Assembly (NCBI GenBank): GCA_016946835.1
Contig: JACVTC010000216.1
Location: forward strand, 62,001 to 126,000
Length of the DNA: 64,000 bases
Direction: 5' to 3'
From: Neocallimastix lanati (nom. inval.)
Taxonomy: Eukaryota; Neocallimastigomycota; Neocallimastigomycetes; Neocallimastigales; Neocallimastigaceae
Positions 49,342 to 59,459 of the stretch are shown here, piece by piece. The notes beneath the pieces are model-generated. The model was not told where the DNA came from and made no database searches. It saw only the letters and a list, made by a program, of their open reading frames with translations. A program made the position numbers and the translations under genes. The stretch's first letter is position 1; every line of letters begins with the position of its first letter.

Positions 49342-49470
49342 CTAGATTAGATTAGTTTAGGGTTAGATAAAATGTGGAAAATTTTTAGAATAGTGTAACA
49401 TTGGAATAGTGAATTAGTCTATTAAAAATATATATATTAGAATAAAATAATAATATATAGCTAGAGTGGC

Positions 49471-49521
<51 letters not shown>

Positions 49522-49583
49522 TTTTTTTGGCAATTTTGATTGGAAAAAAAAAAAAAAAAAAATTAGTTTTAATTAATAATTTT

Positions 49584-49639
<56 letters not shown>

Positions 49640-49867
49640 AATTAAATAAATAAATAAAATTAGTAAATAAAATTAGTAAATAAAATTAGTAAATAAAATT
49701 AGTAAATAAAATTAGTAAATAAATAAATTAAATAAATTAATGATTTAATAAATGGATAAGTCAACTATAGAAAAATAAATAAATTAAATAATTATTAAAT
49801 AGATAAATCAATTATAGAGTAATAAATGAATGAAACAATTAGTAAATAGATAAATTGAATAAATTAA

Positions 49868-49905
<38 letters not shown>

Positions 49906-50385
49906 TAATTATGAGTATCAACGAATTGATATAAAAAATAAATAAACAAAATATAAAATAAAATAGTTAGTAAATTAAATAAATTATTAGATAAATATAG
50001 TTAATGATGGAAAATTATAATTTTTAAAAATAATAAGTTATTTAATAATTATTTCAGAGAGAAAATTTTATAATTGAATAATTAAGGAAAGTCTTGTTTA
50101 TTTTGTTTTGAGCCTCTTATTAATAAAATTTTTTGCATCCTGGCCCTCGCTGGTAGAACTGAAATCTACATTCAGCTCATCGACCAAGCCGGTTGGTGAA
50201 CAGCAGCATGCAAAATAATTTTTTTAATAAAACTTAAAATATTAATAATCAATTCAGAAGCTTAATTATGAAATTATAATAATTTTGCTGTTATAATTAT
50301 TTATATTTACTTATCAAATATTACATATTACACTTATCTTTATTTTATTATTTATTTTATCAATTTAATTTTTAGATTTAGGAAG
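49342..50385 (+). other. gypsy 5' leader
   Basis: About 1.04 kb without a long frame. It includes poly(A) tracts (49475-49517, 49589-49633, 49873-49900), five AAATTAGT repeats at about 49665-49720, and one GC-richer structured block (50131-50215). The sequence ends TTTTTAGATTTAGGAAG before the ATG. TTTTTAG could be a 3' splice site, but no convincing donor was identified. Confidence 0.6.
50131..50215 (+). ncRNA. Structured, tRNA-like block in the gypsy leader
   Basis: TTTTGCAT (50131-50138) pairs with ATGCAAAA (50208-50215), closing a fold with two inner hairpins: CTGAA-ATCTACA-TTCAG (50159-50175, 7-nt loop) and ACCAA-GCCGG-TTGGT (50183-50197). The block is far less AT-rich than the rest of the leader. 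It resembles a cloverleaf but lacks proper D and T arms, so it is not called a tRNA. A packaging or translation signal is a guess. Confidence 0.4.
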
Positions 50386-53300
50386 ATGGAATTCAATAGT
50401 GATATCTCAAATAATCTCACTGTAGAGGATGATAATCCAAATAATCTCCTTATTAATAATAACCCAAATAATCTCACTACAAATCACATCACCCAGAACA
50501 GCAGTGCTTCCAAACTCATTACAGCTATTACTGATTTTATTCCTGCATTCTTTTCTCCAGGAGGAATATTAGTTAAAGAAAATGAGGGAAAAAGTAAACC
50601 AACTGTCCTCGAAACCATCATTCAAAGCGAAGATTTCTTTAAGGAACACCCAGATTCCTTTAGAAATGACGAATCAAAAAATTCATTTGTAATAAATAAG
50701 CTTGCAGGGACGGCAAGAAGATGGGGTCTCTCTTTACTTGGTGACGGTACTTTAAAATCCCTAAGATTTGATGAATTCAAAGCTCTTCTTTTGGAAAATT
50801 TCGATTCGGGTAGTGAGAAAAAACAAAAGTATGTAATTATGGACAAACTTTGGAGATTAAAACAGCTTCGTCTTGGTGAAGCTGCCGAATACACTATTGA
50901 GTTCCGAAGGTTAGCTGGACGTTTGGGATGGCCTGACGAAGTACTAATCGATATCATTGGAAAGGGTCTCGTTGATCGGGTTCGAGAAGAATTTGATAAA
51001 CTTAATAAACCCGATACCTTGTTTGAAGCTACCAATACGATTATCGGCATTGACAAAAAATGCTATCTTGAAAGCTGCATTCGTCATAAATCCGATAATA
51101 AGAGTAAAGCTAGTAAGTCTTTCCACAGAAAAAGAAAAGAACTTACAAAAACGGAGAACCGCTTTAAGAAATCTAAATTCAGAAAAAACAAGCCAAATAA
51201 GGAAATCTTGTCAGCTAATTACACTCCTTCGGGAAAATTAACAGTAACAACTACATTCTTCATCTCCTGTAATAATAAAAACCTTAGAGCTAACATTCTT
51301 ATTGATTCTGGTTCCGGCAGAAGTTTCTTGTGCAAGAATTTTGTTAATGCTAATAAAATCCCTACTTCTGGTCTCTCTTCTCCAATTAAGATTCAGTTGC
51401 CTAATGACAAATGCATGACCATTAAGCAAACCACTAAATCACTTAAATTGAAGACTTTGGATCACTCTGAGAATTTTGAATTTTGCATTGGAAATATATC
51501 ACTTGAAGGAGTCAATGGTATCTTGGGTAGAGATTGGCTACGAAAGCACAATCCTTTCATTGACTATGAAAGGAACAAAATCTACTTTTTGGGAAAACAT
51601 TGTAGATCTCATTGTCCTTCATCAAGGAAAAACAAATTTATTATTCAAAATCCCAATATTACAGCTCCAATGCTGGATGACGACTCTTATACTGCTAAAG
51701 AAACTTTGGATTCCATAATTCCTACTACTATTTCTGAAGATGAACTCTACGAGGATGTCTGTGCTGCAATGGATACTTCTACTGAAGGCAACAAAGAAAA
51801 ATCAAGAAATGAATCGATTATTAAAAAATTTTATTCTGATCTCAAAATTGTTTTTGAAAAGAAAGAAGCTGAGAAACTTCCTCCACACAGGAAGTATGAT
51901 ATTTCTATCGATCTTATTGTTGGAGGACAACTCTACTATGGCCCGATTTACTCGTTAACCGTTAAAGAATTAAAGGCTTTAAGAAAATACATTAAAGAAA
52001 ACTTGAAGAAAAAATTTATAAGAAAATCTAAATCTCCCGCAGGTGCTCCAATTCTTTTTGTTATGAAGCATGATGGAACTTTAAGGCTTGTCGTTGATTA
52101 CAGAAGACTCAACGCTATTACAATTCGTAATAGTTATCCTATCCCAAGAATCAGTGATTTGATTGAGTCTTTCAAAGGAGCTTCAATATTCACTCGGCTA
52201 GATCTCAGATCCGCTTACAATCTAGTCAGAGTAAAAGAAGGTAATGAATATTTAACTGCATTTAGAACTCCTCTTGGTCATTATGAATATCTTGTAATGC
52301 CATTTGGTCTTCGTAATGCCCCTTCGGTTTTCCAACGTTTTATTCAAGACGTTCTTGATGAAGTCATTGGAACTTGCGCTCAAGTTTATTTAGATGACAT
52401 TATAATTTACTCAAAGAACTTAGAAGATCACGTTAAGCATGTCAGATTAGTGCTTTCTCTTTTAATTAAGAATGGTCTTTATGCAAAATTGGAAAAGTGT
52501 GAGTTTCATGTTAAAGAAACCACTTTTCTTGGCTTCGTAGTATCTATTAATGGATTAAGAATGGATAGAAACAAGGTAAGATCGGTTTTGGAGTGGCCAA
52601 TCCCTAAGAATTTAAAGGAACTTCAAAGTTTCCTGGGTTTGTGCAATTTTTACAGAAAATTTATTAAAAACTTTGCAAAAAACATGGAACCATTAAGGAA
52701 GCTACTCAAAAAAGAAAATCAGTTTATTTGGAACGATGAAGCTGATTCTGCATTTAATAAATTAAAGAGTGCCTTTGAAACTGATGAAGTCTTAATATTC
52801 CCAGACCATGATAAAGAATTCATAGTTGAAACGGATGCTAGTGACTTTGCTATTGGTTGCGTCCTTTCTCAGGTTTGCGATAAGGATAATTTACTTCATC
52901 CAGTTGCTTTCCACTCCAGGTCCCTTAATAAAGCTGAGTTAAATTACACTATTTATGACAAGGAACTCCTTGCAATTATTACTGCTTTTGATACCTGGAG
53001 GCACCATCTAGAAGGTGCCAAGTTCCCTGTGCAAGTCCTGACCGATCATAAAAATCTGTTATATTTAAAGAAGCCCCAACACTTAAATCAAAGGCAAATT
53101 CGTTGGAGCTTATTCCTTTCCAAGTTTGATTTCAGGGTAGCTTATAGACCCGGTGCTAAAGGTGGTAAACCAGATGCACTCTCAAGAAGGCCGGATTATA
53201 AAAAAGATATTCCGGTTGTTTCGCAGTCAGTTATTAGTGAAAAAGCTTTCTGTTACACAATTAGCGATAATATTAGCGGTTTAATTGAAGCCCAAAAAGC

Positions 53301-54498
53301 TGATAAATACTGCAATGAAATTCTTAAAAAAATCAAACAACATGATAAAAAGTTAAAAAGTTCTTTGTTCAGTTACATTGAAGGTGTACTTCACTTTCAA
53401 AAACGTATTATTGTCCCATCCGCGTTAAAGGCCAGGCTATTAAAATCGTTCCATGACGCACCAACTAGTGGGCATCAGGGGGTAGATAGGACTTTTGAAA
53501 AACTTCAAAGGTACTACTGGTGGCCCAATATGAAGAAAGACGTACAGAATTATGTTGCATCGTGTGATGTTTGTTGTCGAAGTAAAATCCGCAGGCATAA
53601 ACCCTATGGTAAGTTACAACCACTTCCTATTCCTTCTAAACCCTGGGAAGTAATAGGGGTCGACTTTATTGTCTACCTGCCAACTTCGCAAAACTGTACT
53701 TGCATAATGGTGGTGTCTGACCATTTAACAAAAATGGTTCATTTAGTGCCTTGTGCCGACGTTCCTTCTGCTAATCTTACTGCCAAGCTCCTATTGTTTA
53801 ATGTTTTTAAATATCATGGTTTTCCAAAAACCATCGTATCCGATCATGGTTCCCAGTTTTCATCCGAATTTTGGACTTCTCTTTGCTCCGCTGTTCGTGC
53901 TAAACCAAGACTTGCTACAGCTCATCATCAGCAATCAAATGGTCAAGTGGAAAGAGCTAATGCTGTCATTGAACAATATCTTAGATGCTACTGTTCTTCT
54001 GCTCAAAGTGAATGGTGCTTCTACTTACCCCTCTGTGAATTTGCTTATAATAATTCGATGAACAAGTCTATTGGTCATTCTCCTTTCTTTGCTAATTATG
54101 GCTTTCATCCTAATGCTGTTATTGATTCTCCTCCTATTTTACTTAAAGATAATGCTTCAGTTCTTACAAGAGACTGGGCTGCTCATTTTGATGCTCTTCG
54201 TCAACATTTAAGCAAAGCCAAAGAAGATTTTAAAAAATATGGTGATACAAGAAAATCTACTGGCCCCAATTTTCAAGTCAATGATTTAGTTTATCTTAAA
54301 CGACATTATTTTACAAATGAACCAGCTAAGAAATTATCCTCTCAATATTTAGGCCCGTTTAAAATCATCGAAAAGAGGGAAAGAATGAACTACCGTTTGG
54401 AACTCCCGGAAAATTTACGACTCCATCCGGTATTTCATATCTCACAGTTGGAGCCTTACGTAAAAAGAAATAAAGAACTGGAAGAACCATCATTATAA
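50386..54498 (+). CDS. gag-pol: Ty3/gypsy Gag-Pol polyprotein, intact, 1370 aa
   Basis: One continuous frame encodes all domains. Gag (about 1-290) ends in a Lys/Arg-rich stretch without a CCHC knuckle. Protease has IDSGSGRSF (D307). Reverse transcriptase has LVVDYRRLNAIT and YLDD at 668-671. RNase H has VETDASDFAIG (D817). Integrase has an HHCC zinc site (H1023, H1030, C1060, C1063) and the D1093, D1153, E1189 triad with 35 residues between the last two. The C-terminal GPY/F module (YLGPFKIIEKRE, HPVFHISQLEPY) closes the protein. No chromodomain follows; the stop lies 9 bp before the 3' LTR. Base composition is much less AT-biased than in the resident genes. A single frame without gag-pol shift resembles Tf1. 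Confidence 0.97.
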   Translation: MEFNSDISNNLTVEDDNPNNLLINNNPNNLTTNHITQNSSASKLITAITDFIPAFFSPGGILVKENEGKSKPTVLETIIQSEDFFKEHPDSFRNDESKNSFVINKLAGTARRWGLSLLGDGTLKSLRFDEFKALLLENFDSGSEKKQKYVIMDKLWRLKQLRLGEAAEYTIEFRRLAGRLGWPDEVLIDIIGKGLVDRVREEFDKLNKPDTLFEATNTIIGIDKKCYLESCIRHKSDNKSKASKSFHRKRKELTKTENRFKKSKFRKNKPNKEILSANYTPSGKLTVTTTFFISCNNKNLRANILIDSGSGRSFLCKNFVNANKIPTSGLSSPIKIQLPNDKCMTIKQTTKSLKLKTLDHSENFEFCIGNISLEGVNGILGRDWLRKHNPFIDYERNKIYFLGKHCRSHCPSSRKNKFIIQNPNITAPMLDDDSYTAKETLDSIIPTTISEDELYEDVCAAMDTSTEGNKEKSRNESIIKKFYSDLKIVFEKKEAEKLPPHRKYDISIDLIVGGQLYYGPIYSLTVKELKALRKYIKENLKKKFIRKSKSPAGAPILFVMKHDGTLRLVVDYRRLNAITIRNSYPIPRISDLIESFKGASIFTRLDLRSAYNLVRVKEGNEYLTAFRTPLGHYEYLVMPFGLRNAPSVFQRFIQDVLDEVIGTCAQVYLDDIIIYSKNLEDHVKHVRLVLSLLIKNGLYAKLEKCEFHVKETTFLGFVVSINGLRMDRNKVRSVLEWPIPKNLKELQSFLGLCNFYRKFIKNFAKNMEPLRKLLKKENQFIWNDEADSAFNKLKSAFETDEVLIFPDHDKEFIVETDASDFAIGCVLSQVCDKDNLLHPVAFHSRSLNKAELNYTIYDKELLAIITAFDTWRHHLEGAKFPVQVLTDHKNLLYLKKPQHLNQRQIRWSLFLSKFDFRVAYRPGAKGGKPDALSRRPDYKKDIPVVSQSVISEKAFCYTISDNISGLIEAQKADKYCNEILKKIKQHDKKLKSSLFSYIEGVLHFQKRIIVPSALKARLLKSFHDAPTSGHQGVDRTFEKLQRYYWWPNMKKDVQNYVASCDVCCRSKIRRHKPYGKLQPLPIPSKPWEVIGVDFIVYLPTSQNCTCIMVVSDHLTKMVHLVPCADVPSANLTAKLLLFNVFKYHGFPKTIVSDHGSQFSSEFWTSLCSAVRAKPRLATAHHQQSNGQVERANAVIEQYLRCYCSSAQSEWCFYLPLCEFAYNNSMNKSIGHSPFFANYGFHPNAVIDSPPILLKDNASVLTRDWAAHFDALRQHLSKAKEDFKKYGDTRKSTGPNFQVNDLVYLKRHYFTNEPAKKLSSQYLGPFKIIEKRERMNYRLELPENLRLHPVFHISQLEPYVKRNKELEEPSL

Positions 54499-54507
54499 AT
54501 GGAGCAA

Positions 54508-55481
54508 TGTAAGAAATAATAATTATTTACTAATAAATAATTATTATTTCTTAGTCTTTATAATTATTGATAATAATTATAAATTTATTTAAATTATAAT
54601 TAATTCATACATTGAGATATTATTATCAAATTTATTATAATTGTAATTATTCATACACTTAAATAATATTAGAAAATTTATTTAAATAATTATTATATGT
54701 ACACTTATTAATATTATTAATTTTATTTAGTTATTCATTTAATTATCAAGTTAATGTAAACATTAGTTTTATTTATTTTTTACATTGTACATTTAAAAGA
54801 ACAATTAATAAGTTTCTGTATTTTTTATAATTCTGTATTCTAGTTTAAAGATAGTTTTATGTTAATAAGTTTAGATTAGATTTTAAAAATAATATTTAGA
54901 AAAATAGAATAATTTAGATCATTCCGGTTATTATTGATTTTTCCTTTTATTTGATGATCTAAATTAAAATTTAGGAAATCGATATATTAAGGTTTTATCC
55001 AAATATAAAATAATATATTTGGTTTTACTTAATATATACGATGATCGATATGAATAGAATATCGATCAAAAAACTTATCTAGTTTTTTCTTCTAATCTTT
55101 TTCTAGATAAGATATTTTTTAAGATTAGAAAACCCTTTTTGTTTAACCTTATTTCCATAAAAAAATATAAATAAGGCTCTTGATTTCCCTTTAAGAAATC
55201 AAGAGTTATTATTATAAAAATATAGTTATAATAATAGCAATTTTATATTTCAAACTTTAATAAATTAATAAAACATTTTATTCAAAAACATATTTTTTAA
55301 AACCAAATTTATACAAATATTCCTTCTTTCACATTTTGTGTTGTTATTATAATTAATTTTATAATAAACTCTCTTTTTAGGTAATATTTTTATTTTTATT
55401 TTATTTCTCAACTTAATGAATTAGTCATTAAGTTGAAGTTAATAATCATATTTAGTGATAGAACTTAGTATGATTATTACA
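54508..55481 (+). repeat. gypsy 3' LTR
   Basis: 974 bp, the same in length and sequence as 48356-49329 as far as I can read. A short purine-rich word, AAATGGAGCAA, lies directly before it as a weak polypurine tract. Confidence 0.95.
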
Positions 55482-55726
55482 TTTTAAGATTCGTTACATT
55501 ATTAGTATTATTATTATTATTATTTTTTTTTTTTTTTTTTTTTTGGTATTTTTCAGTTAAAAATTAAAAAAATTTTTTTTTTTTTTTAATTTTATTTTTA
55601 ATTCTTATTTGTGTGAATTTAAACTAAAATGAATTTTGATTTATTAATCAATGAATGAATGAATGAATGAATAAAATTTTATTTATTATTATTTTTTTAA
55701 AAATTTTATAATCAGAATTTTTAAAA

Positions 55727-56181
55727 AAAAAAAAAAAAACATAGACTTGCACATATGGGTACCCATCTCCCATATGGCCATACAGTTATTAATTAACTGT
55801 AAGGTGATGAGTTATTGGCATACTGTATCAGCTTCGCCGCTCTCAATCGTCGTTACACACTGCCCGGAGATGCATTCCTAACGTTCCTACATATATCTCT
55901 AATGACCACGAGCATCAGAACGGAACCATTAACTCCTCCCTAGTGGGTGTAATCATTGGCGATTGGAAATTTTACAATCATCAAGGTCTATGCTTCAATT
56001 CAAAGCGTAGTATCAGGGTTGGGTGAAATAATCATCTGAGGGAAAGCCTTATGGACATCACGTGTGGTCTCATGATATCCCAGGATAGAAACCTCATCCG
56101 ATTATTTGGTGCCATGCCGAGGATTCGAACCCCGCCCTCTACAGTGACCTGTATCGTCCTAACCGACTGGACCAACATGGC
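55727..56181 (-). mobile_element. tRNA-derived SINE, about 455 bp
   Basis: Read on the minus strand, the element starts at 56181 with a tRNA-like head. A box TGGTCCAGTCGG (56174-56163) and B box GGTTCGAATCC (56131-56121) both match the Pol III consensus perfectly. Acceptor-like GCCATGT pairs with GCATGGC. The anticodon stem does not fold, so it is not a functional tRNA. An unrelated GC-richer body follows, and the element ends in a T-run. TCAGAATTTTTAAAA occurs at both edges (55712-55726 and 56182-56196) as a 15 bp target duplication. The paralogous flank near 26790 has no insert. Confidence 0.85.
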
Positions 56182-56196
56182 TCAGAATTTTTAAAA

Positions 56197-57711
56197 TTTT
56201 TTTTTTTATAAATTTTATATATATTTCTTTTAAATTTTAAATTTTATTTGTTAAGATAATAACTGAATTTCAATTCAATTTCAATTTCGATAATTCAGTT
56301 ATTTGAATTTCAATATTAATATATAATAATAATATAATAATTATTATTAAATTAACTTTATTAAAATATTTAGGAATTAGTCTAGGCCAACTAATTACTA
56401 AATATTATTTATATATTGAATTTAATATATATTAAATAATGTAAACACGTGATTGTCATATTAAATTAATTTCTACATATTATATTTTAATTATAAAATA
56501 TAATATTTAGCAATATTTGATTCTTATATTTTATTTATATTAAATATTTATATTATTATCTAACTTTATATTATCAATATCAAACTTATATTAATATTAT
56601 TTACATATTCATATTAATGATTAATATTTTAATAATTAATTATTTTATATAAATACATGTTTAAATTCTTTTGATTAATCCTTTGTAGGATTATTGTAAT
56701 TTAAATTATAGTAATAATTATATAAAATAATAATGTAATAAAATATTATTAAAATTAAATAAAATTTATATTTTAAATAAAAACTTAATTATAAAATTTA
56801 CTAATAACAATATGTAATAAATAAGAATAAAATTAAATTATTAATTAATTACTATAATTTGGCATCTTGACCTAATCGTTAAGACCAAATTATCTTAAAA
56901 CTTTAACATTATTAATATTTATTTATATATAATAGATAAATAAATTTATATAATTTATTTTATTATATTTGTTAAAAGAACAAAATTAGATGACACTCAA
57001 ATTTTATTAATAAGGTATTTAAGAGTTTTGTTAAAGACATGTTTTTTTAATTTAATATATTTTATTATCGCATTCTATTTTTTATATATATTATTATGGT
57101 TATATCTATATTTTTTAAAAACAAGTTATATCCTTTTGTATTTATACTTTTTTTATACAATGAAATTATTTCATTATTTATATTAATTTATATTTTATTT
57201 TAATTTATTTATTGTATGACGAATCATTATTTTTAACAATATCAAATAGATTCACCATTTCCAACCAACCACCACAAATAAAATAAAAATAATTTTAATT
57301 TAAAATATACAAATATTTGAAAAAATATATATATATTTATATATATACTATAATATAATGTTAGATTTTTAAAACAAATAAAACAATTATTTTTAACCAA
57401 TTATTTTATAATGTTTTGAATCATAAAAATTTATGTAGTAAATTATTTTAAATTTAATATAAATGTACTATTAGAATATTATTAAAAAGGCTACGGCCAT
57501 TAATATAGGTAAATAAAGTTTATAAAAACAAGAAAAATTTTGTAAATTTATTTATTGTGTATTTCTGTGTTAAGTGTTGTACGAATTGAGCTTTAATAGT
57601 AGGGCTAAATTAAAATATAATATAATATAAAATAATATAAAATTGTTTTAATTTTTTGCTTTTTTATATTTTATTTTATTTTATATTTTATTTTATTTTA
57701 ATTTTATATTT

Positions 57712-57754
<43 letters not shown>

Positions 57755-57770
57755 TTTTTTATTTTATTTT

Positions 57771-57818
<48 letters not shown>

Positions 57819-57909
57819 TTTTTGTTTTTTATATATATATTTTATTTTTTTTGTATATTTTATTGTTTAATAAAAAATAATATTTACATTAAATTTTAAT
57901 AAGTATTAT
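56197..57909. other. AT-rich intergenic DNA, partly paralogous to 26800-27560
   Basis: No gene was seen. The block 57240-57360 matches 27406-27540. A less AT-rich piece at about 57484-57615 (GGCTACGGCCATTAATATAG) is absent from the paralogue and may be a small insertion. Long T-runs lie at about 57717-57752 and 57771-57817. Confidence 0.5.
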
Positions 57910-59440
57910 GTAAATTTATAAATAATTCCAAAGGATATTCTTGAAGCTAATATATTAAATAATAATAAATCTGATATTATTTATATTGTAGTTAAAAATT
58001 TAAATGATGAGGATATTGTTGAAGAAGAATGTATTGAAACTTTAGATCACAACGAAAATGATATCATAATTAATTAACAATAAAAATAATGCCTTTTTGA
58101 TCACACGAACAAGACGATTTGGAAAAAAGTTTAAATTTAAATAGAATTAAAGAATTTTTTAAAATGCGGATGAATGAAAAAGAAATTGAAAAAAAGAAAT
58201 ATGTATTTGATAACAACTTATAAACAAGCAAGGATAGAAAAAATATGTGACATTTTCACAAATATTTTGTAATTTATTTGAATTTTAAAAGTAACAATAG
58301 TGATGAAAATTATTGTTCTATAAATGATTGTTTAAAAACAAAAATATCTTTTGTTTTTATGAATTATAAAAAATAAAATTGATTGTATTAAATTAAGTTA
58401 AACAAAACAAGAACAATGAAATATAATTGAACAAAACTCAGATGATATATTATTAGGACTAACCGTTAAATTTTTATGTAAGTATTTAAATGAATTTTAT
58501 AAAATAAGAAGTATTATTTTAATTGATGAATACGATAAAATTTTTTCTGAAAGGTTAAAAAGTAAAAGTGCTTTTGATACTATTAAATCTTTATTTTCCG
58601 GAAGCATTTAAAGGAAATAAATATTTACATTTTGAAATAGTTACATGTTGTTTAGATTTAGGATTAAATGAATCAAAATCATAAGCTAATAATTTCACAA
58701 AAAGCTCACTTTTTAAAAATAATTATTTTAGTGATTACTATGAATTTACAGAAGACGTATTAAAAAAAGTATTATCCAATTTTAGTATTTCTGATAGCAA
58801 AGAAAAAAGTGACAGTGACAACACAAAAGATGGAATTAAAGAAAAACTTAAAAAAAAATATAGTAGATATTCTTGTTTTTCAGATATAGATATTATTAAA
58901 AATATATATAATCAATATACTATAATTAAATTCGTTCAGAAAAATAGGAATAAAAAAACAATAATTTTGAATTATCTAATTAATGAGTTTATTCAGAGAA
59001 AAATAAAGAGTTAAAAAATCTTTTTAAAAATAACCTTAATTTTGATATAGAATTTTTAAAATTATTATGTGGTGAAATGATTGAATTTTTATTTGATAAA
59101 CTTTCACAAATTAAATATAATTATTTAACAAATGATATTTCATATGAAGACCGCTGGAAAGTATTATATCTTTTTTTTTTTTTTTTTTTTTTTTTTTTGG
59201 TTAATTAACAGTAGCAGACAAAGAAGAATATAAAAAAAAAAAAAAATCAAAAATATGAGTAAATTAATAATAAAAATTTCATCAAATGACCCTAAAGTAG
59301 TTAATATGGATGCAGATGAAATTCAAAAATATAAAAATAAATTTGATAAAAAAAGAAATCGAAAGATATAATGTATTTTAAAATTCAAAATCGAGAAGTT
59401 TTAGAATACTTACGTCAATTTGTAGATGAATTAAATTTAA
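57910..59440 (+). pseudogene. ATPase-nuclease family pseudogene 4 (middle part)
   Basis: Homology to the intact protein starts at about residue 653 (NNNKSDIIYIVV). It runs through a damaged second Walker A near 58100 (HTNKTIW after frameshift), a preserved Walker B ILIDEYDKIFSE near 58520, SDYYEFTEDVL near 58735, and the FSDIDIIKNIYN and helical regions to about 59440. The C-terminal nuclease is gone and is replaced by minus-strand copia DNA. There are many stops and shifts. It covers the same gene region as pseudogene 2 plus about 330 residues more. Confidence 0.85.
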
Positions 59441-59459
59441 ATATTTTAATATTATATTC

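Larger units (their letters stand above)
48356..55481 (+). mobile_element. Full-length Ty3/gypsy retrotransposon, apparently intact
   Basis: It consists of two 974 bp LTRs (TG...CA), a 5 bp target duplication TTTTA (48351-48355 and 55482-55486), a long leader and one uninterrupted gag-pol frame. The LTRs have equal length and I found no difference on reading them side by side, so insertion is very recent. This is the best candidate for a currently mobile element in the window. Confidence 0.96.
47757..55498. mobile_element. About 611 bp element with 10 bp TIRs, split by the gypsy insertion
   Basis: TGTAACGAAT at 47757-47766 and ATTCGTTACA at 55489-55498 are perfect inverted repeats, flanked on both sides by TTATT. 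Removing the gypsy (48356-55481) and one copy of its TTTTA target duplication leaves about 611 bp running from TG to CA. It has no coding capacity and contains a tRNA-like Pol III box pair. It could be a solo LTR, a TRIM or a MITE. The flanking TTATT is weak evidence because the area is rich in that word. Confidence 0.55.

Noticed and set aside
49442-49640. Poly(A) tracts as retrocopy tails inside the gypsy leader
   Set aside because: There are no target duplications and no upstream coding or AATAAA signal; homopolymers are common throughout the window.
50131-50215. Hammerhead or HDV-like ribozyme in the gypsy leader
   Set aside because: The conserved hammerhead core (CUGAUGA...GAAA) is absent on both strands and no HDV-type nested pairing could be drawn; only a general structured RNA is supported.
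55727-56181. A genuine tRNA gene at 56107-56181 (minus strand)
   Set aside because: Both Pol III boxes, the D arm and the T arm are good, but the anticodon stem does not pair with a 7-nt loop. The sequence is joined to a body and flanked by target duplications, so a SINE head fits better.
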